A stretch of DNA of 64,000 nt, from the NCBI GenBank assembly GCA_036936605.1, contig JAUPFV010000001.1, forward strand, positions 116,692,771-116,756,770, given 5' to 3'. The notes under the pieces were generated by a model that saw only the letters and a list, made by a program, of their open reading frames with translations, made no database searches and was not told where the DNA came from. This stretch comes from Limnanthes douglasii subsp. nivea. Lineage: Eukaryota > Streptophyta > Magnoliopsida > Brassicales > Limnanthaceae. Position 1 is the first letter of the stretch. Each line of letters starts with the position of its first letter. Positions 11,271 to 23,200 of the stretch are shown one piece after another. The position numbers and the translations under genes are program-made.

Positions 11271-11701
11271 TAAATGATCTTTTCATGCTTCTGATCGCCC
11301 AGAGGCATGGTTCACCAGGAGTTGGGAATCGCTTATCAACTTGACTCTTTTGGCTCCGCAAATTTTAAGCCAGCCAGAGTTGCTTCATACTCTGCTTCAT
11401 TATTTGACGCTTTGAACCCGAGTCGGATAGCTTGATACATCGCAATTCCTTCCGGGGATGTCAACTGTACTCCTGCACTACAGCCAGATGAGCTTGATCC
11501 CCCGTCGGTTCGGACTATCCACTTTGGGCCAGATTTTTCTTTATCAATATTCATTTCACTCCAGTTAGAATGAAATTCAACCAAAAGGTCGGCTAATTCT
11601 TGTGCTTTTATAGCGGTTCGCAGTTCAAATTCAATATTGAAGTCTCCAATTTCTACCGACCACTTTGTCATTCTTCCCGATACATCAGGCCTTTGCAGCA
11701 T
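11271..11701 (-). pseudogene. Gypsy-2 RNase H
   Basis: MTKWSVEIGDFNIEFELR opens the domain (RT/RNase H tether). The D-containing strand WIVRTDGGSSSSG and the E-containing motif SNNEAEYEATLAGL follow. A frame change near 11340 separates it from the last RNase H strand, which reads FEHVHRTGNSVADSLADAS at the start of the next frame. It degrades the RNA strand during cDNA synthesis. It is broken in this copy. Confidence 0.8.
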
Positions 11702-12740
11702 GTTCTTCAGCAGAAAAAGATATCTGCATCCAAAAGACTCTTACTCACATAGTAGACCGTTCTCGGAATGTTTGATTCTTCTTGGACTAAGACTGCACTT
11801 ACCGCAAAATTTGACACTGCTAGATAAATGAACAACTTCTCCCCTAGATGCGGCTTTATCAAGATTTCCGGGGAGGACATGTGTTGTTTGATGTAATTAA
11901 AGGCATCCAAACATTCTTGTGTCCAGTTGAAGCAATTTTCTTTTCTCATTACCTGGAAGAAATGGGCGCATTTATCCGAGGACCTCGATATGAATCTGTT
12001 CAATGCTGCCAACCTTCCAGTCAGAATTTGCACCTCTTTGATTGTTCTTGGTGGTTCCATAGTACACAGAGCATTTAACTGTACTGGATCACTTTGATTC
12101 CCTGTTCGCTGACTATGTGACCTAAGAAATTTCTGGATCTTACCCCGAACGTACACTTTTCAGGGTTCAACTTTAAATTTATCTTAGCCAAAATTGGAAA
12201 AAAATTCTTCCAAGTCGGCTAAATGATCCTCATCTCTGAGGGTTTTAACTAGCATGTCATCAATGTAAACTTCCATATTTCTACAAATTTGACTCTCAAA
12301 AGCTTTGTTTACTAAACGTTGATATGTTGCCCCAACATTCTTTAATCCGAACGGTATCACCTTGTAGCAGTGCAGACCTCTTCCAATGATAAAATTTGTA
12401 CTCTCTTGGTCCCTTGGATCCATCTGTATTTGATTGTACCCATCGTAAGCATCCATAAAAGATGGTAAACAATTTTAGGACGTCGAGTCGACCAACTGAT
12501 CAATTCTAGAGATCGGGAAAGGATCTTTGGGGCAGGCCCTGTTCAGATCAGTAAAGTCCACACACATCCGCCTCTTACCGCTTTTCTTCTTTACTTAGAC
12601 TGGGTTGGCTGTCCACAAAGGGTACCATGATTCGCGGATGTGGCCCACTTTTGTCAAACGGTCCACTTCTGCCATTATCGCTTCAGCTTTTTCTTAAGAA
12701 AATGATCTTTTCTTCTGGATAATTGGACGAACACTGTTCT
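11702..12740 (-). pseudogene. Gypsy-2 reverse transcriptase
   Basis: The 12184-12456 segment reads MDAYDGYNQIQMDPRDQEST, then VIPFGLKNVGATYQRLVN and VYIDDMLVKT, giving the F-G-L-K-N-A and YIDD motifs of gypsy RT. The 11707-12156 segment continues through the thumb and connection (PRTIKEVQILTGRLAALNRF). The N-terminal part, with decayed NPV and CVDFTDLN motifs, lies at 12500-12740. A stop at 12475 and frame changes inactivate it. Confidence 0.8.
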
Positions 12741-12976
12741 GTATTGTTGTTGGGACCCCTATTACATCTTCTGTGCACCAAGCAAACAAATTTAATTTGG
12801 TAGAAAGAAGTTTGAGAAAAACTTTATTTTACCTCATAGGACAGCCTTGTACCGATCTTGAGACTTTTACCGGGGCAAAATACTTGATCCTCAAAACCCT
12901 CATCAGGGACCATGAACGCGGGGGACTCCCTCGGATTTTCATCAGGATCAGAATCCGCGGGAGACCCCTCTGATTG

Positions 12977-13531
12977 CTATTCTTTTTTTGATATGACCTC
13001 ATTCATCTGCTTGGGGGCCATCGCTACTTTGTAACATTCCCTAGCCATCTTTTGACTACTTTTTAACGTTCCCAGATTGCTACCTACCAACTTTAAACAC
13101 TGATGAACCATAGATGGCATGACACGCATCCTAGACAACCAGGGCCTTCCGAAGATAGCATTGTATGATGTGGGAGCATCCACCACTATAAACAGTACTG
13201 TGACTATCTTCTTGCATGGCCCTCAGCCCAACTCTACCATTCCTTTAAACTCTCCGACTATATCAGCAGTTGCTCCGGTGAATCCCACTATCGTCCAGTC
13301 AGATCGCAAGATTGTTGGTGGGTTCTTTATCTGGATATAGGTTGACATAAACAGTATGTTAGCGGAGCTCTCTGTATCAATCAAAAAAAATCTTATCTCG
13401 TTTCCCGCTATCTCCGCTCTGATCACCACTGCATCCTCATGCGGACCAGCTACGTCTCTCATATATTCATCTTCAAAGCAAAGAATCGGGGATTGGTTTC
13501 TGTATAGGTGTGATGAGGCTCCTGCTTCCAA
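12977..13531 (-). pseudogene. Gypsy-2 aspartic protease
   Basis: The active-site segment reads FFLIDTESSANILFMSTY; the usual glycine of the D-T-G-S-S triad is glutamate. The flap side reads TIVGFTGATADIVGEF. The C-terminal half (12977-13186) has TSYNAIFGRPWLSRM. The frame is −1 relative to the upstream Gag frame, with an overlap of about 90 nt, the same relation as in Gypsy-3. The protease is inactive by the G to E change alone. Confidence 0.8.
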
Positions 13532-15400
13532 TTTTTCGCTAGACTAACAATGTGTCTCTTCCGAGAATAGTTTGATATTTCTACCACTGTGTCCCCACCA
13601 AAAATGGTTAGTGATTCAAAAAATACACATAATTCACTAGCATTTCCTCTAGCAATCGGTTCTTCAACCATGTTCACATTATTTCTACCCGGCTTTGGAT
13701 CTAGATACTCTGCACTGATATCAAACGCATCAAAAAATTCTTCATCACCCGCTTCAGATATCATCATAGTACCCTCTTGTTTAGGATCAACTTCTTGTTT
13801 TGGTGCGACCGTGGAATTATTTTTCACAAAATCAATTAACTTACTATTCTCTATCAGATACTGGACATCTTTCTTCATGTCATGCAATCTTTTGTATCGT
13901 ACCCGATATCTTCATGAAATTGGCAATCTTTATTTTTCCTATGCTCCCTTGGAGTCTGTAGCGGGAAAGGCTTGTGAAAATGCAATTTGCACGTGCTTTC
14001 TCGAAAATGGTTGATACACACTCGGTCAACTCGGCATAATGAGCAGGTCGGACCCATCTGTTGGATATGGGTTTAACATATTATTGAGATGCTTGTCCTG
14101 TTGGTGCATATTGTTGATTGTGTACTGCTCGTTCAGGAGTTTGGCTTGCTGTTTGGACTGGTGATTGTGGTCGGACGGTTGTAGTTGGCTGTGAAACTTG
14201 TGGTCGGACATTCACCATTGTTGTACTAGCTCTGACTAAGGTTGGATCTTGATAGAATTGATACATTAACTTTATCTCCGAAGCTCTAGTTTCTTCAACT
14301 AAGATCTGCTTTTGTATCTGATCCAAAAAAGCTCTGAATGTCATGGTATTTGTCTCCGCGACGTTGTCCTTCATTACCCCCGGAAGCAGACCCATTCGGA
14401 AGGCGGCCAATGCTACCTTGTCTTCAAAAAACTTAATATATGTATTGACCTGAATAAAGTATTTTGTGTACTCTTTTAAGCTTTCTCCAACTTTCTGCCT
14501 ACAGTAGATGAGGGTATCACCATTTGCACGGAATTTCTTGCTTCCGAAGAAATGTTGTCAGAGCATACTCCAAAACATATCAAAGTTTCTAATGCACCCC
14601 TGAGGTAGACGATTATACCATTTAGATGCAGTGTTCTTGAAGGTTTATGATAATTCCTTGCACAATAGCTTGTCGTCATCATCATAATTGATCATAAAGT
14701 TCTTGAACAGCTCAATGTGGTTGTCTGGATCCTGAGTCTCGTCGAACTTTTCCAACTTAGAAATAATGAACCACTTGGGGAGATGTCCAGACAGGATCTC
14801 CGGGGAGAATGAGAATGACCTCCAATTATGTCCGACTTTATAAGCTCTTCCCCCCGGACCATCATTATTTGTCATATAAAGTCTTTCCTCAGTCGGAGAA
14901 GTAAACTGATTACTAATTCGGTAATCTTGATTATAGTTGTCGGACTAAGGTTGTCTACGAGGAGTGACATGTTCGACTTGAACATTTCCTGCTTTATCGT
15001 GCTCCTCGGACCCATGATCACCTTTCTTCATTGACTCCTTCTTTCTCCGACTAGTCCGATGAGAGTGTTTGCGCATCTTCGAATCTCTTTGCCTCCGATC
15101 TACTTTGTACCTGGCATCGGTATCCGAAGATGAGAATTCATCTGAGCTCAGGGAAGTATATTCACTAGATTCCGACAACTCGTATTTTTTCCAATCTAGC
15201 TCGCCTTTTGGAATGTCGATGACTTCTTCTTCGTTGTCTTTCTACAGGTTGAATGGGATCTTGGATCTGATCAGCCACGACTCTCTTTTGTCGGACTTCA
15301 TATCTAACTTTCATTGAGCTTACTATCGCTTCATTTTCTGCATTTAGTCTTTCGATGCCTTCTAACAATTTTTTACGCATGACAACCAGGACTGAGTCTT
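13459..15400 (-). pseudogene. Gypsy-2 Gag
   Basis: The N-terminal region (15165-15380) is charged and helical. A Ser/Asp-Lys/Arg-rich stretch (14945-15178, SSDEFSSSDTDARYKVDRRQ) follows, and then the capsid core (14645-14875, KFDETQDPDNHIELFKNFMI). Further parts are a Gln/Thr/Pro-rich tail (14081-14410) and a C-terminal spacer with KDCQFHEDIGYDTKDCM (C..H..D.C type). At least five frame changes break it. It is homologous to Gag of Gypsy-3 and Gypsy-4. Confidence 0.8.
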
Positions 15401-15594
15401 CAAGAAGTTCATCGGCATATCGGTTGGGCCGTTTCCTTCGTTTGTGACTTGTTCTTCCATCAGATGATCGCCAGATTCAACACCAATTAGATCTCTGGTC
15501 GGATTCACCTCAGTCTCTCCACGAACTTCTGTATCCATATTTTTTAAAATATTGTTTTCGAGGTTTTAGAACGTTAATTTTGGGTACCATTTGG

Positions 15595-15612
15595 TTCCCA
15601 CAGACGGCGCCA
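15595..15612 (-). other. Gypsy-2 primer-binding site
   Basis: On the minus strand this is TGGCGCCGTCTGTGGGAA, starting two bases inside the 5' LTR. This is the standard location and type for plant gypsy elements; the primer is probably tRNA-Asp by its first nine bases. Confidence 0.85.
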
Positions 15613-15613
15613 T

Positions 15614-16034
15614 TGATGAACTCATAAAATCCTTAGGGAAGTTCGGAAGCGGAAATATTTGTTGGAGAGATCTGACTAAGAAATTTTTGTATGAAGTAAC
15701 AATAAATAATTAAATCAGTATTTTGTAGAGAGAGAAAAGGACAAAATGAATAAATGTACCAATAATTGACTAATCATTGGCCCCTTTCCCAAAAAGAGAA
15801 TATCTTTTATATAGTACATGAGGTGGGTAGTAAATTACATAATTACCACCATTAAAGTGGATTTCTCACCCCCACTCTTTTACTATTTACATATAAGTTC
15901 TTGGGGTATATCATTTAACCCCTCTACTTCTTATATTTGTTGTACTTTGATCCTTAATCACTAAATATACAAAGCTATGCCTTTTACTTGGCATAATTTA
16001 CCTAGTGATCCCCTATATTTGTCTCCCTTTCACA
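15614..16034 (-). mobile_element. Gypsy-2 5' LTR
   Basis: On the plus strand it reads TGATGAACTC ... CCCTTTCACA, so the TG/CA termini are intact here. A TATA-like element for the element's own transcript lies on the minus strand (TATATAAAAG, 15804-15813). Confidence 0.9.
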
Positions 16035-16039
16035 GTGAT
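16035..16039. repeat. Target-site duplication of Gypsy-2, right copy (GTGAT)
   Basis: It matches GAGAT at 7433-7437 with one substitution. The Copia-1 coding sequence continues immediately afterwards. Confidence 0.75.
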
Positions 16040-18070
16040 GACCAATGGCATGTTAGTTAATTATAAGTTGTGTATTACTTGATGGGGTAAAGTTTTTTTA
16101 ACTATAGTTATATAATTAATCGAATTTCACTTAAGAATACAAGAATTTCTCCATATAAGTTATGGAAAGCTGAAATATCAAATATTGAATAGTTTAAAGT
16201 GCATGGGTATTTCATATTTTATAGATCACTTCTCTAAACATAATAAATTTAAGTGTTAAAGCTATGAGATGCATGGTAATTGAGTATGCAGCCAATAACA
16301 AGGAATATATGTTATTAGATTTGAAGTCTAATGTGGTTTGATTCGAGACAAGCGTAGTTTTTTAAAATTCAAATTATTTAATGATAATAGGGCTCATACC
16401 ATAAAAGAAAATGAGGAAAGGATTTTGCAAGAAGCACAATTGGTTGAGGAACAACAATGTGAACCTCATACGATTCACCTGGATAAAATATGTAAAGATC
16501 TAGGATCCAATGAGATATATTCTCAAATGATTTCTTTTTATATAATAGAATGAAACTGTGAAAAATCACCCATAAAATTCTAGTAATGCTTTCTTTTAAA
16601 GACGATCCTTAATCTTATAAGGAAGCAATATTATCCCTAGATTCAGCATTTTAGCAAGATAACATAAATGATGAAATGAGTTCAATTATATATAATCACA
16701 CTATAGAGTTGGTCGATTTACTTTTGGGTTCAATACCAATTACTTGTAGGTTGTTATTTCGTAAACAATATCATACATATGGTATCATTTAAGCTTTTCA
16801 AAGTGAGACTGATAGGCAAGGTTTTTTTTTAAAGGATGGAATATGTTTATTTGACACATGCTCCGTATTTTAAAACCAGAAGCATTAGAATCATATTTCC
16901 GATTACGTTAGGATACAGTTTGAAGATTCATTAAATGGATGTTAACAAAATTTCTTAAATAGAGATCTCAAACATGATGTCTATATGGAACAACCCAAAA
17001 ACAAATCCCTGAAATGAAAGAAAGGTATATAGACTTGTTAAGTCATTATATGGTCTTAAACAAACACCTGAAAAGTGGCATAAAAATTATCATGCAATTG
17101 TATCTGATGGGTTTAGACATAACATGACATATACAAGTTTATATACTAATTTTACAATGATATAGAATTCATAGTATGTATATACGTAGATGATTTTATC
17201 ATATTAAGTAATTATATGAACAAGTTTATTAAAAAATGAGAAATATGTCCTATACTTTTAAGGTGAAGGTTCTTTAAAAAGTAAAAATTATTCTATAAAT
17301 AAATGTATTAAAAATAGTGGGAATTATGTCACAAGTCAATCTAATTATATTAATATATGATGATTTCAAACATCTCGCATTCAAATAAGCACATACGACA
17401 TTTGATAGTTTAAAACTTGGAAACAATGATGGACGAGCAATGGCTCAATTAGAATATGTAAGTGCGGTAGAAAGTTTGATGTATGTAGTTTCATAAAGTA
17501 GGGTGGAGTTTCTAGTTAGAAATGAGTAAATTAAGTATACTTAAAAATACCAAAAACATGTGTCTCCAATATTCTAGTTTGATGTATGTAGTCTCATGGA
17601 ATACTTGAGGGAAACTTTGATGCAAGTTAGATCACCAATCTAGATAATAACAAATCAACTACGACGTGGATGTTTACTTTTACAAGAGGTGTTATTTCTT
17701 GGAATGAAGGAAACAAACGTTTATATCATACTTGATATGGAATATGAATTCATAACATTAGCCACAACGGGAAAATAGACTGAATTGTTGGGAGATCTTT
17801 TGTTGAAGATATCATCCACTTCTAAGGGAAATATGACAATCCAAATACATTGGGTTGTTCAAGAAACATTGGGTATAGCCTATAATGAAATATATAATGG
17901 GAAGTTTAGACATATAAGTCTAAGACATGAGTACGTTAGACAACTAATTTAAGGTGGAAATATATCAGTCTCGTGCGTGCATTTACTTGAAAACCTAACA
18001 GATCCGTTTACCAAACCATTGACTCAATAATTAGTAAACTCTACATATAGATGGATGGGTGAAAAACTCT
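16035..18070 (+). pseudogene. Copia-1 integrase C-part, reverse transcriptase and RNase H
   Basis: After the Gypsy-2 insertion the plus strand resumes in the integrase (TNGMLVNYKLCIT, then LKNTRISPYKLWK, the P-Y-E-L-W-K motif of copia). The linker segment (16338-16553) follows, then RT: KVYRLVKSLYGLKQTPEKWH near 17030-17090 and IYVDDFII (YVDD at 17183-17194). RNase H is near 17880-18030: YNEIYNGKFRHISLRHEYVR and then NLTDPFTKPLTQ, the usual copia C-terminal motif. Stops and indels are frequent throughout, so this is an old copy. Confidence 0.8.
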
Positions 18071-19833
18071 AAAATGATGTTTTTCAAATACTAAAAACCT
18101 AATTATATTGTAGAGAACATCTAATTTTCAATGGTTAACAACAAGTTATTTGTAAAATGTTCATCATATATATTTGAGTTCCATATGTAATGTGTGTGCT
18201 ATATATGATAGTTTTTATCATGGATTGATAAATCCAAATGAACTTTTAATACAATTTGTCATATGTATGATATGTGTATCTAAGAATGAACCTAGAATCG
18301 AATGAAGAACGAGAGAAAAAGATAAATAAAACTCATATGCAAAATGCTCTTAGTTAGCTTGATGGTCGCGAAAAAAGCAAGACTTATGTGGTAATATTGA
18401 GAGAATAGACATGTAATAGGCAAGATACATGTTTGTCGCGACACAAAGGTGTCTACCGCGACAACAAAATGCCTTGTCGCGGTAGGAAAGTTTTCCTAGA
18501 AAATTTATGGACAACATTTTTCCAAAAAACCAAATGTTTGCCGCGATGAGAAAAGATTTATGCGTCAAACAAAAACGTTGCCACGGAAAATCGAGAATAT
18601 TGGAGCTTCTTGAATTGAAATTTGAACCATTTTTGGGACAAAAGAAGGACGGATAACCACGTTAAAATTTCAAAAAAAAACCACTAACTGATCATTTACC
18701 GCAACAACACTAAACGTGTCTTTTAAAAAAATATCAGATATCCGGTCTAATGAGATTCTTTTGTGAAAAGTTACAACATTCAACAAAGCTTTATGATGCC
18801 TTTACATACATGAATGATTAAAAAGACGAATATATACCACTGACAAATCTCCTTACAACTTAAAAGACTATTAAAGTCTTAATTTATGATTTATAGTTAC
18901 TAGTATCAAAAGTGATAAAGTTTGTTTTATTTTCTCCAGCAATCATTATTTTCCGAAAAAGATGACGAAACATAAAAATGACAAAAGGATCAAAGATAGA
19001 ATTGAACATAAAGAAAACTCTTTGACTAAATCAAAAACATGCACAATTAGGCGGCATTGACAAAATACTTTAATTTAATGTTGGTTTTAGTGCTTGTTGA
19101 TTGCTGGTGAGAATGATTTTGTTAACTTAAGAATTGAACCGATGATAAGTAGTAAAACCAACATTAAATTAAATTATTTTAATGGAAAGAAATTTTTCTG
19201 CTATTAAAATTACGAGCACACATTAAAATGCTTAGATGTTACATACACAATATAAGTAGGCATGATATTTACTGTCCGACACTACAAAATATTATTATCA
19301 TCAGTGACTCAAACCCGACACCAAAGTTCAGCCATATCTAATCTGAAAAGATCCAAACATAATAATTTTCATGTTTCATTTTTCTTCTTTCTACTTCCAA
19401 AAGTCCATGATCAACGCATTCCTTGATCATCAAAGTTGACAAATTGAAGTAACGAATCAAACCGATGAAATGATTGCTACTATTATATAAGCGACGCACC
19501 GAATTTCGACAGACAAAAATGGATTCAAGGATTCCAAGTAATCCATCAAACATCACGAAGCGACAAGCTTAGAAACCCACTAAACAAAGGAACCACTAAG
19601 AATCCTTTCTTATTTGAGATTGATGGATATAAAAACTAATAATCTTTCATCCGCAAAACATTTTTGGTCAATAATTAAGTTTGTCCAAACCAATTTTTAT
19701 AACCAAAACTTATATTGAATTTGAGATATAAAAATCAGAAGAATATTAGTATGTTGAAGTAGCTAAATTCATTTATATAAACAAATATACTGTGATTTTT
19801 CACTCTAACTTGAAGCCTGAGCAATAGCGAGTT
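18071..19833. other. Intergenic stretch; possible Copia-1 3' LTR remnant and a foldback
   Basis: 18400-18740 contains several TCGCGACA, CCGCGACAA and GTCGCGGTAG motifs, a style common in copia LTRs, and may be the decayed Copia-1 LTR. The partner LTR is missing, so this is unproven. No coding sequence is recognised; a 72-codon frame at 18350-18568 falls in this repeat. A foldback is listed separately at 19062-19180. Confidence 0.4.
19062..19180. repeat. Foldback with 28-bp arms
   Basis: Arms 19062-19089 and 19153-19180 are reverse complements at 27 of 28 positions (core arm TTTAATTTAATGTTGGTTT). The spacer is 63 bp. This could be a small MITE-like or hairpin-forming sequence. No coding capacity. 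Confidence 0.75.
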
Positions 19834-20158
19834 TGTTATAAAATACTATGCAATTATCACAAAATGTCTCAAGCACTGAATATATGCGAATGAAAGATTT
19901 AAATGAAACACAAGATTTAACGTGGTTCGACAATTGTCTACGTCCACGGGCGCCGCCAGAGAAAAGAGTTTCACTATGATAGAAAAGGTTACAGATTTCA
20001 GATTGTGTTTTGTGTCGCCCTAGTAATCTATTTATAGGGAATTAATAGACTTACTAGACTATGGGCCTAATGGGCTCATACCACAAGACTAACTCAAGTA
20101 ATTGGACAATATCACTATCACAACACAAAACTGTACTGCCGGACACAGTACACTGTCA
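19834..20158 (-). mobile_element. Copia-2 3' LTR
   Basis: On the plus strand TGTTATAAAATAC ... CACTGTCA. It is identical to the 5' LTR except at five positions, four of them within the first 95 bases. TATTTATA at 20029-20036 is the LTR TATA box read on the minus strand. Confidence 0.95.
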
Positions 20159-20244
20159 ACAAATGCCCTTGAGGCGAATATCCTTTCTTCACTATCAACA
20201 AAGAATCTTCTCTTTTTCTGACTCACCAAATGCCCTTAAGGCAT

Positions 20245-23200
20245 TCACTCTATACTGCGAACACTGATCCAGTTTAGGCATTCCCTAAACTTTCGAACTG
20301 ATACTGCCTTGGTCATTATATCTGCTGAATTATCGTGTGTAGACACTTTCTTCACATCAACAATTCCCTTTGATATTATATCACGAATAAAATGATACCT
20401 GACATCTATGTGCTTTGTACGCTCATGGTACATCTGGTTCCCTGTAAGGTGTATGGCGCTTTGACTGTCACAAAACACTTTTGTAGTAGTCTTATCCAAG
20501 CCCAAATCTGCCACCAAACCTTGCAACCATATTGCCTCTTTAACTGCTTCTGTTACCGCCATGTACTCTGCCTCTGTTGTAGACAAAGCTACAGTATCTT
20601 GCAACTGTGCTTTCCAACTGATCGCACTCCCAACTAGAGTAAATACATATCATGTCAGAGATCTTCTTTTATCCATATCACCTGCAAAATCAGAATCAAC
20701 AAAACCAACCAATGATCCTGCAACATCATTCAGCGATTCACCAATATCGGTTTTGTTAAAAGTTAAGCCAACGTTCACAGTATTCTTCAGATACCGAAGT
20801 ATCCATTTCACTGCCTGCCAGTGTTCTTTCCCAGGACATCCCATGTACCTGTTAACTACACTAATCGCATGTGAAATATCAGGACGTGTGCATACCATAG
20901 CATATATGATACTACCAACTGCACTTGCATATGGAACCTTCGACATTTGTTCCAACTCAGCATCGTCCTTGGTCGCTTCTACTGCAGACAACTTGAAATG
21001 AGTAGCAAAAGGAATGTTAACTGCTTTAGCATCAAACATGTTGAACCGTTTTAACACTTTCTCAATATAGCTTCGTTGAGACAAGTGTAATCTTCCTAAA
21101 TTTCTGTTCCTGATAATCTCCATACCAAGAATTTTCTTTGCTCTACCCAGATCCTTCATCTCAAACTCGGCACTAAGCTGCTTCTTTAACTGCACAATGT
21201 GTGACATACTATAAGCAGCAATAAGCATATCATCCACATAAAACAACAAGTAAACATAAGAATTATCTCACATCTTTTGATGATACACACAACTATCATA
21301 TGGACTCATCGTGAACCCTTTTGACACCATGAATGTATCAAAACGTTTGTACCATTGCCTAGGTGACTGTTTCAAACCATACAGTGACTTTATCAACAGA
21401 CAAACTTTGTCCTCCATATTAGGTTCGATAAATCCCTCTGGTTGTCTCATGTAGATTTGCTCCTCCAATTCACCATGTAGAAACACAGTCTTCACATCCA
21501 ACTGCTCAAGCTCTAAATCTTGCAAAAATACTATGGTTAACAAAACTCAAATCGAACTATGCTTCACCACTGGAGAAAACACTTCATTGAAGTTGATTCC
21601 TTCCCTTTGAGTAAAACCCTTAGCGACCAGTCTTGCTTTGAATCGAGATGCCTCAACCCCTGGATTACCTTCCTTTTTCTTGAACACCCATTTACTGTCT
21701 ACTATCTTCTGTCCTTTAGGAAAGTCAACAAGCTTCCATGTTTGATTCTTATGAAGAGATTCAATCTCTTCTCCCATAGCACCAATCCATCGATCTGCCT
21801 CTGAACTTGCTATAGCTTCTTTGTAGCTACTAGGTTCCTGCATCTCAACTTCTTCTGCAACTGACAGAGCATATGCAACTAGATTCACATACCTTTTGGG
21901 AAGTCTAATATCTCTTCTTTCTCTGCCCAATGTTATGCTATAAGGTTGTTGCTCTGGTTCGGGCACATCATTGTCACTATCATCCGATGCTGACGCTTCA
22001 CCTCCTGATTCTGGATCCACCTCAGAACCACTTGAATTATTGGACTTGCTAAGAACTGATTCTACTTCAAGCTCCACCTGTTTACTCACAAACGATCCTG
22101 ATTCGACCATTTCTCCTACTTCTTTCTGACTGTCTATCGAAGCAAACTCATTAAAAGTAACGTCCCTACTGATGAGAAAACTTGGAGACTTTGGAGAGGT
22201 ACACCATAACCTATATCCTTTCACTCTAGTAGCATATCCTAGAAATATGCATCTCTTTGCCCTCGACTTAAGCTTACCATCTCTCACATGAGCATACGCA
22301 GGACAACCGAACACCCTCAAATGTTCATAATCAGCCGACGATCGAGACCAAATCTCAAAAGGATTTTTACAATCAATAGCCGTTGATGGAGACCGATTCA
22401 CCAAGTAACACGCTGTATTGATAGCTTCAGCCCAAAAATCTTTTCCCACACCGGAATGTGAGATCATACTTCGTGTCTTGTCACAAAGCGTTCTGTTCAT
22501 TCTTTCTGCGACTCCATTCTGTTGTGGTGTTTAAGAACAAGTGCGATGGCGCACTATTCCCTCAGCTTCGCAGAACTCGTTAAACTCACGACTGCAATAT
22601 TCTAACCCATTATCTGTCCTAAGACGTTTGATTTTTCTTCCTGTTTGCTTCTCAATCATCGTCTTCCATTTGACAAAGGTTGAATATGCCTCATCTTTCG
22701 TTTTCAGAAAGTAAACCCACACCATCCTTGAATAATCATCAATCAAACTCATGTAGTATCTGGCTCCGCTCTTGGATGGAATTCTGTTTGGACCCCAAAG
22801 ATCTGAGTGAATGTAGTCCACTGTGCCTTTAGTCTTTCTTACAGCCGATTTGCTGAATTTGACTCTAGTTTGTTTACCAAACACACAATGCTCACAAAAT
22901 CCCAATGATTCTGCTTTATACCCTTTCAACAAATCTCTCTTTCCCAAAACAGCTAATCCTCTGTCACTCATGTGACCAAGACGCCAATGCCACAACTTAT
23001 TTTGATCCTGCCTACTTTGGATATTACTCCCTGATGATGCTACTGCAGCATCGCCCATAACAACACTCCCCTAGAGAATGTAAAGACCCTTCTACAAACT
23101 ACCTTTCATGCATACCATTGAGCCTTTTGTCACTTTGATTACACCATTTTCTGCATGGTACTTGTAACCCCGAGAGTCTAGAGTCCCAAGAGAAATCAGG

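Larger units (their letters stand above)
7438..16034 (-). mobile_element. Gypsy-2: Ty3/gypsy (Tat-type) LTR retrotransposon with an antisense extra ORF
   Basis: An 8.6-kb element on the minus strand. Its LTRs are at 7438-7858 and 15614-16034, the primer site at 15595-15612, and a purine-rich tract (minus strand GACTGGGGGCTACT) abuts the 3' LTR. Gag, protease, RT, RNase H and integrase follow in gypsy order. There is no chromodomain, and the integrase ends in a GPY module. The LTRs differ at roughly 40 of 420 positions (hand count), so this is an old copy. It is inserted in the Copia-1 integrase gene. An extra ORF on the plus strand lies between pol and the 3' LTR. Confidence 0.9.

Noticed and set aside
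19270..19330. CACTACAAAATATTATT, similar to a CACTA transposon end
   Set aside because: No inverted partner terminus, target duplication or transposase nearby.
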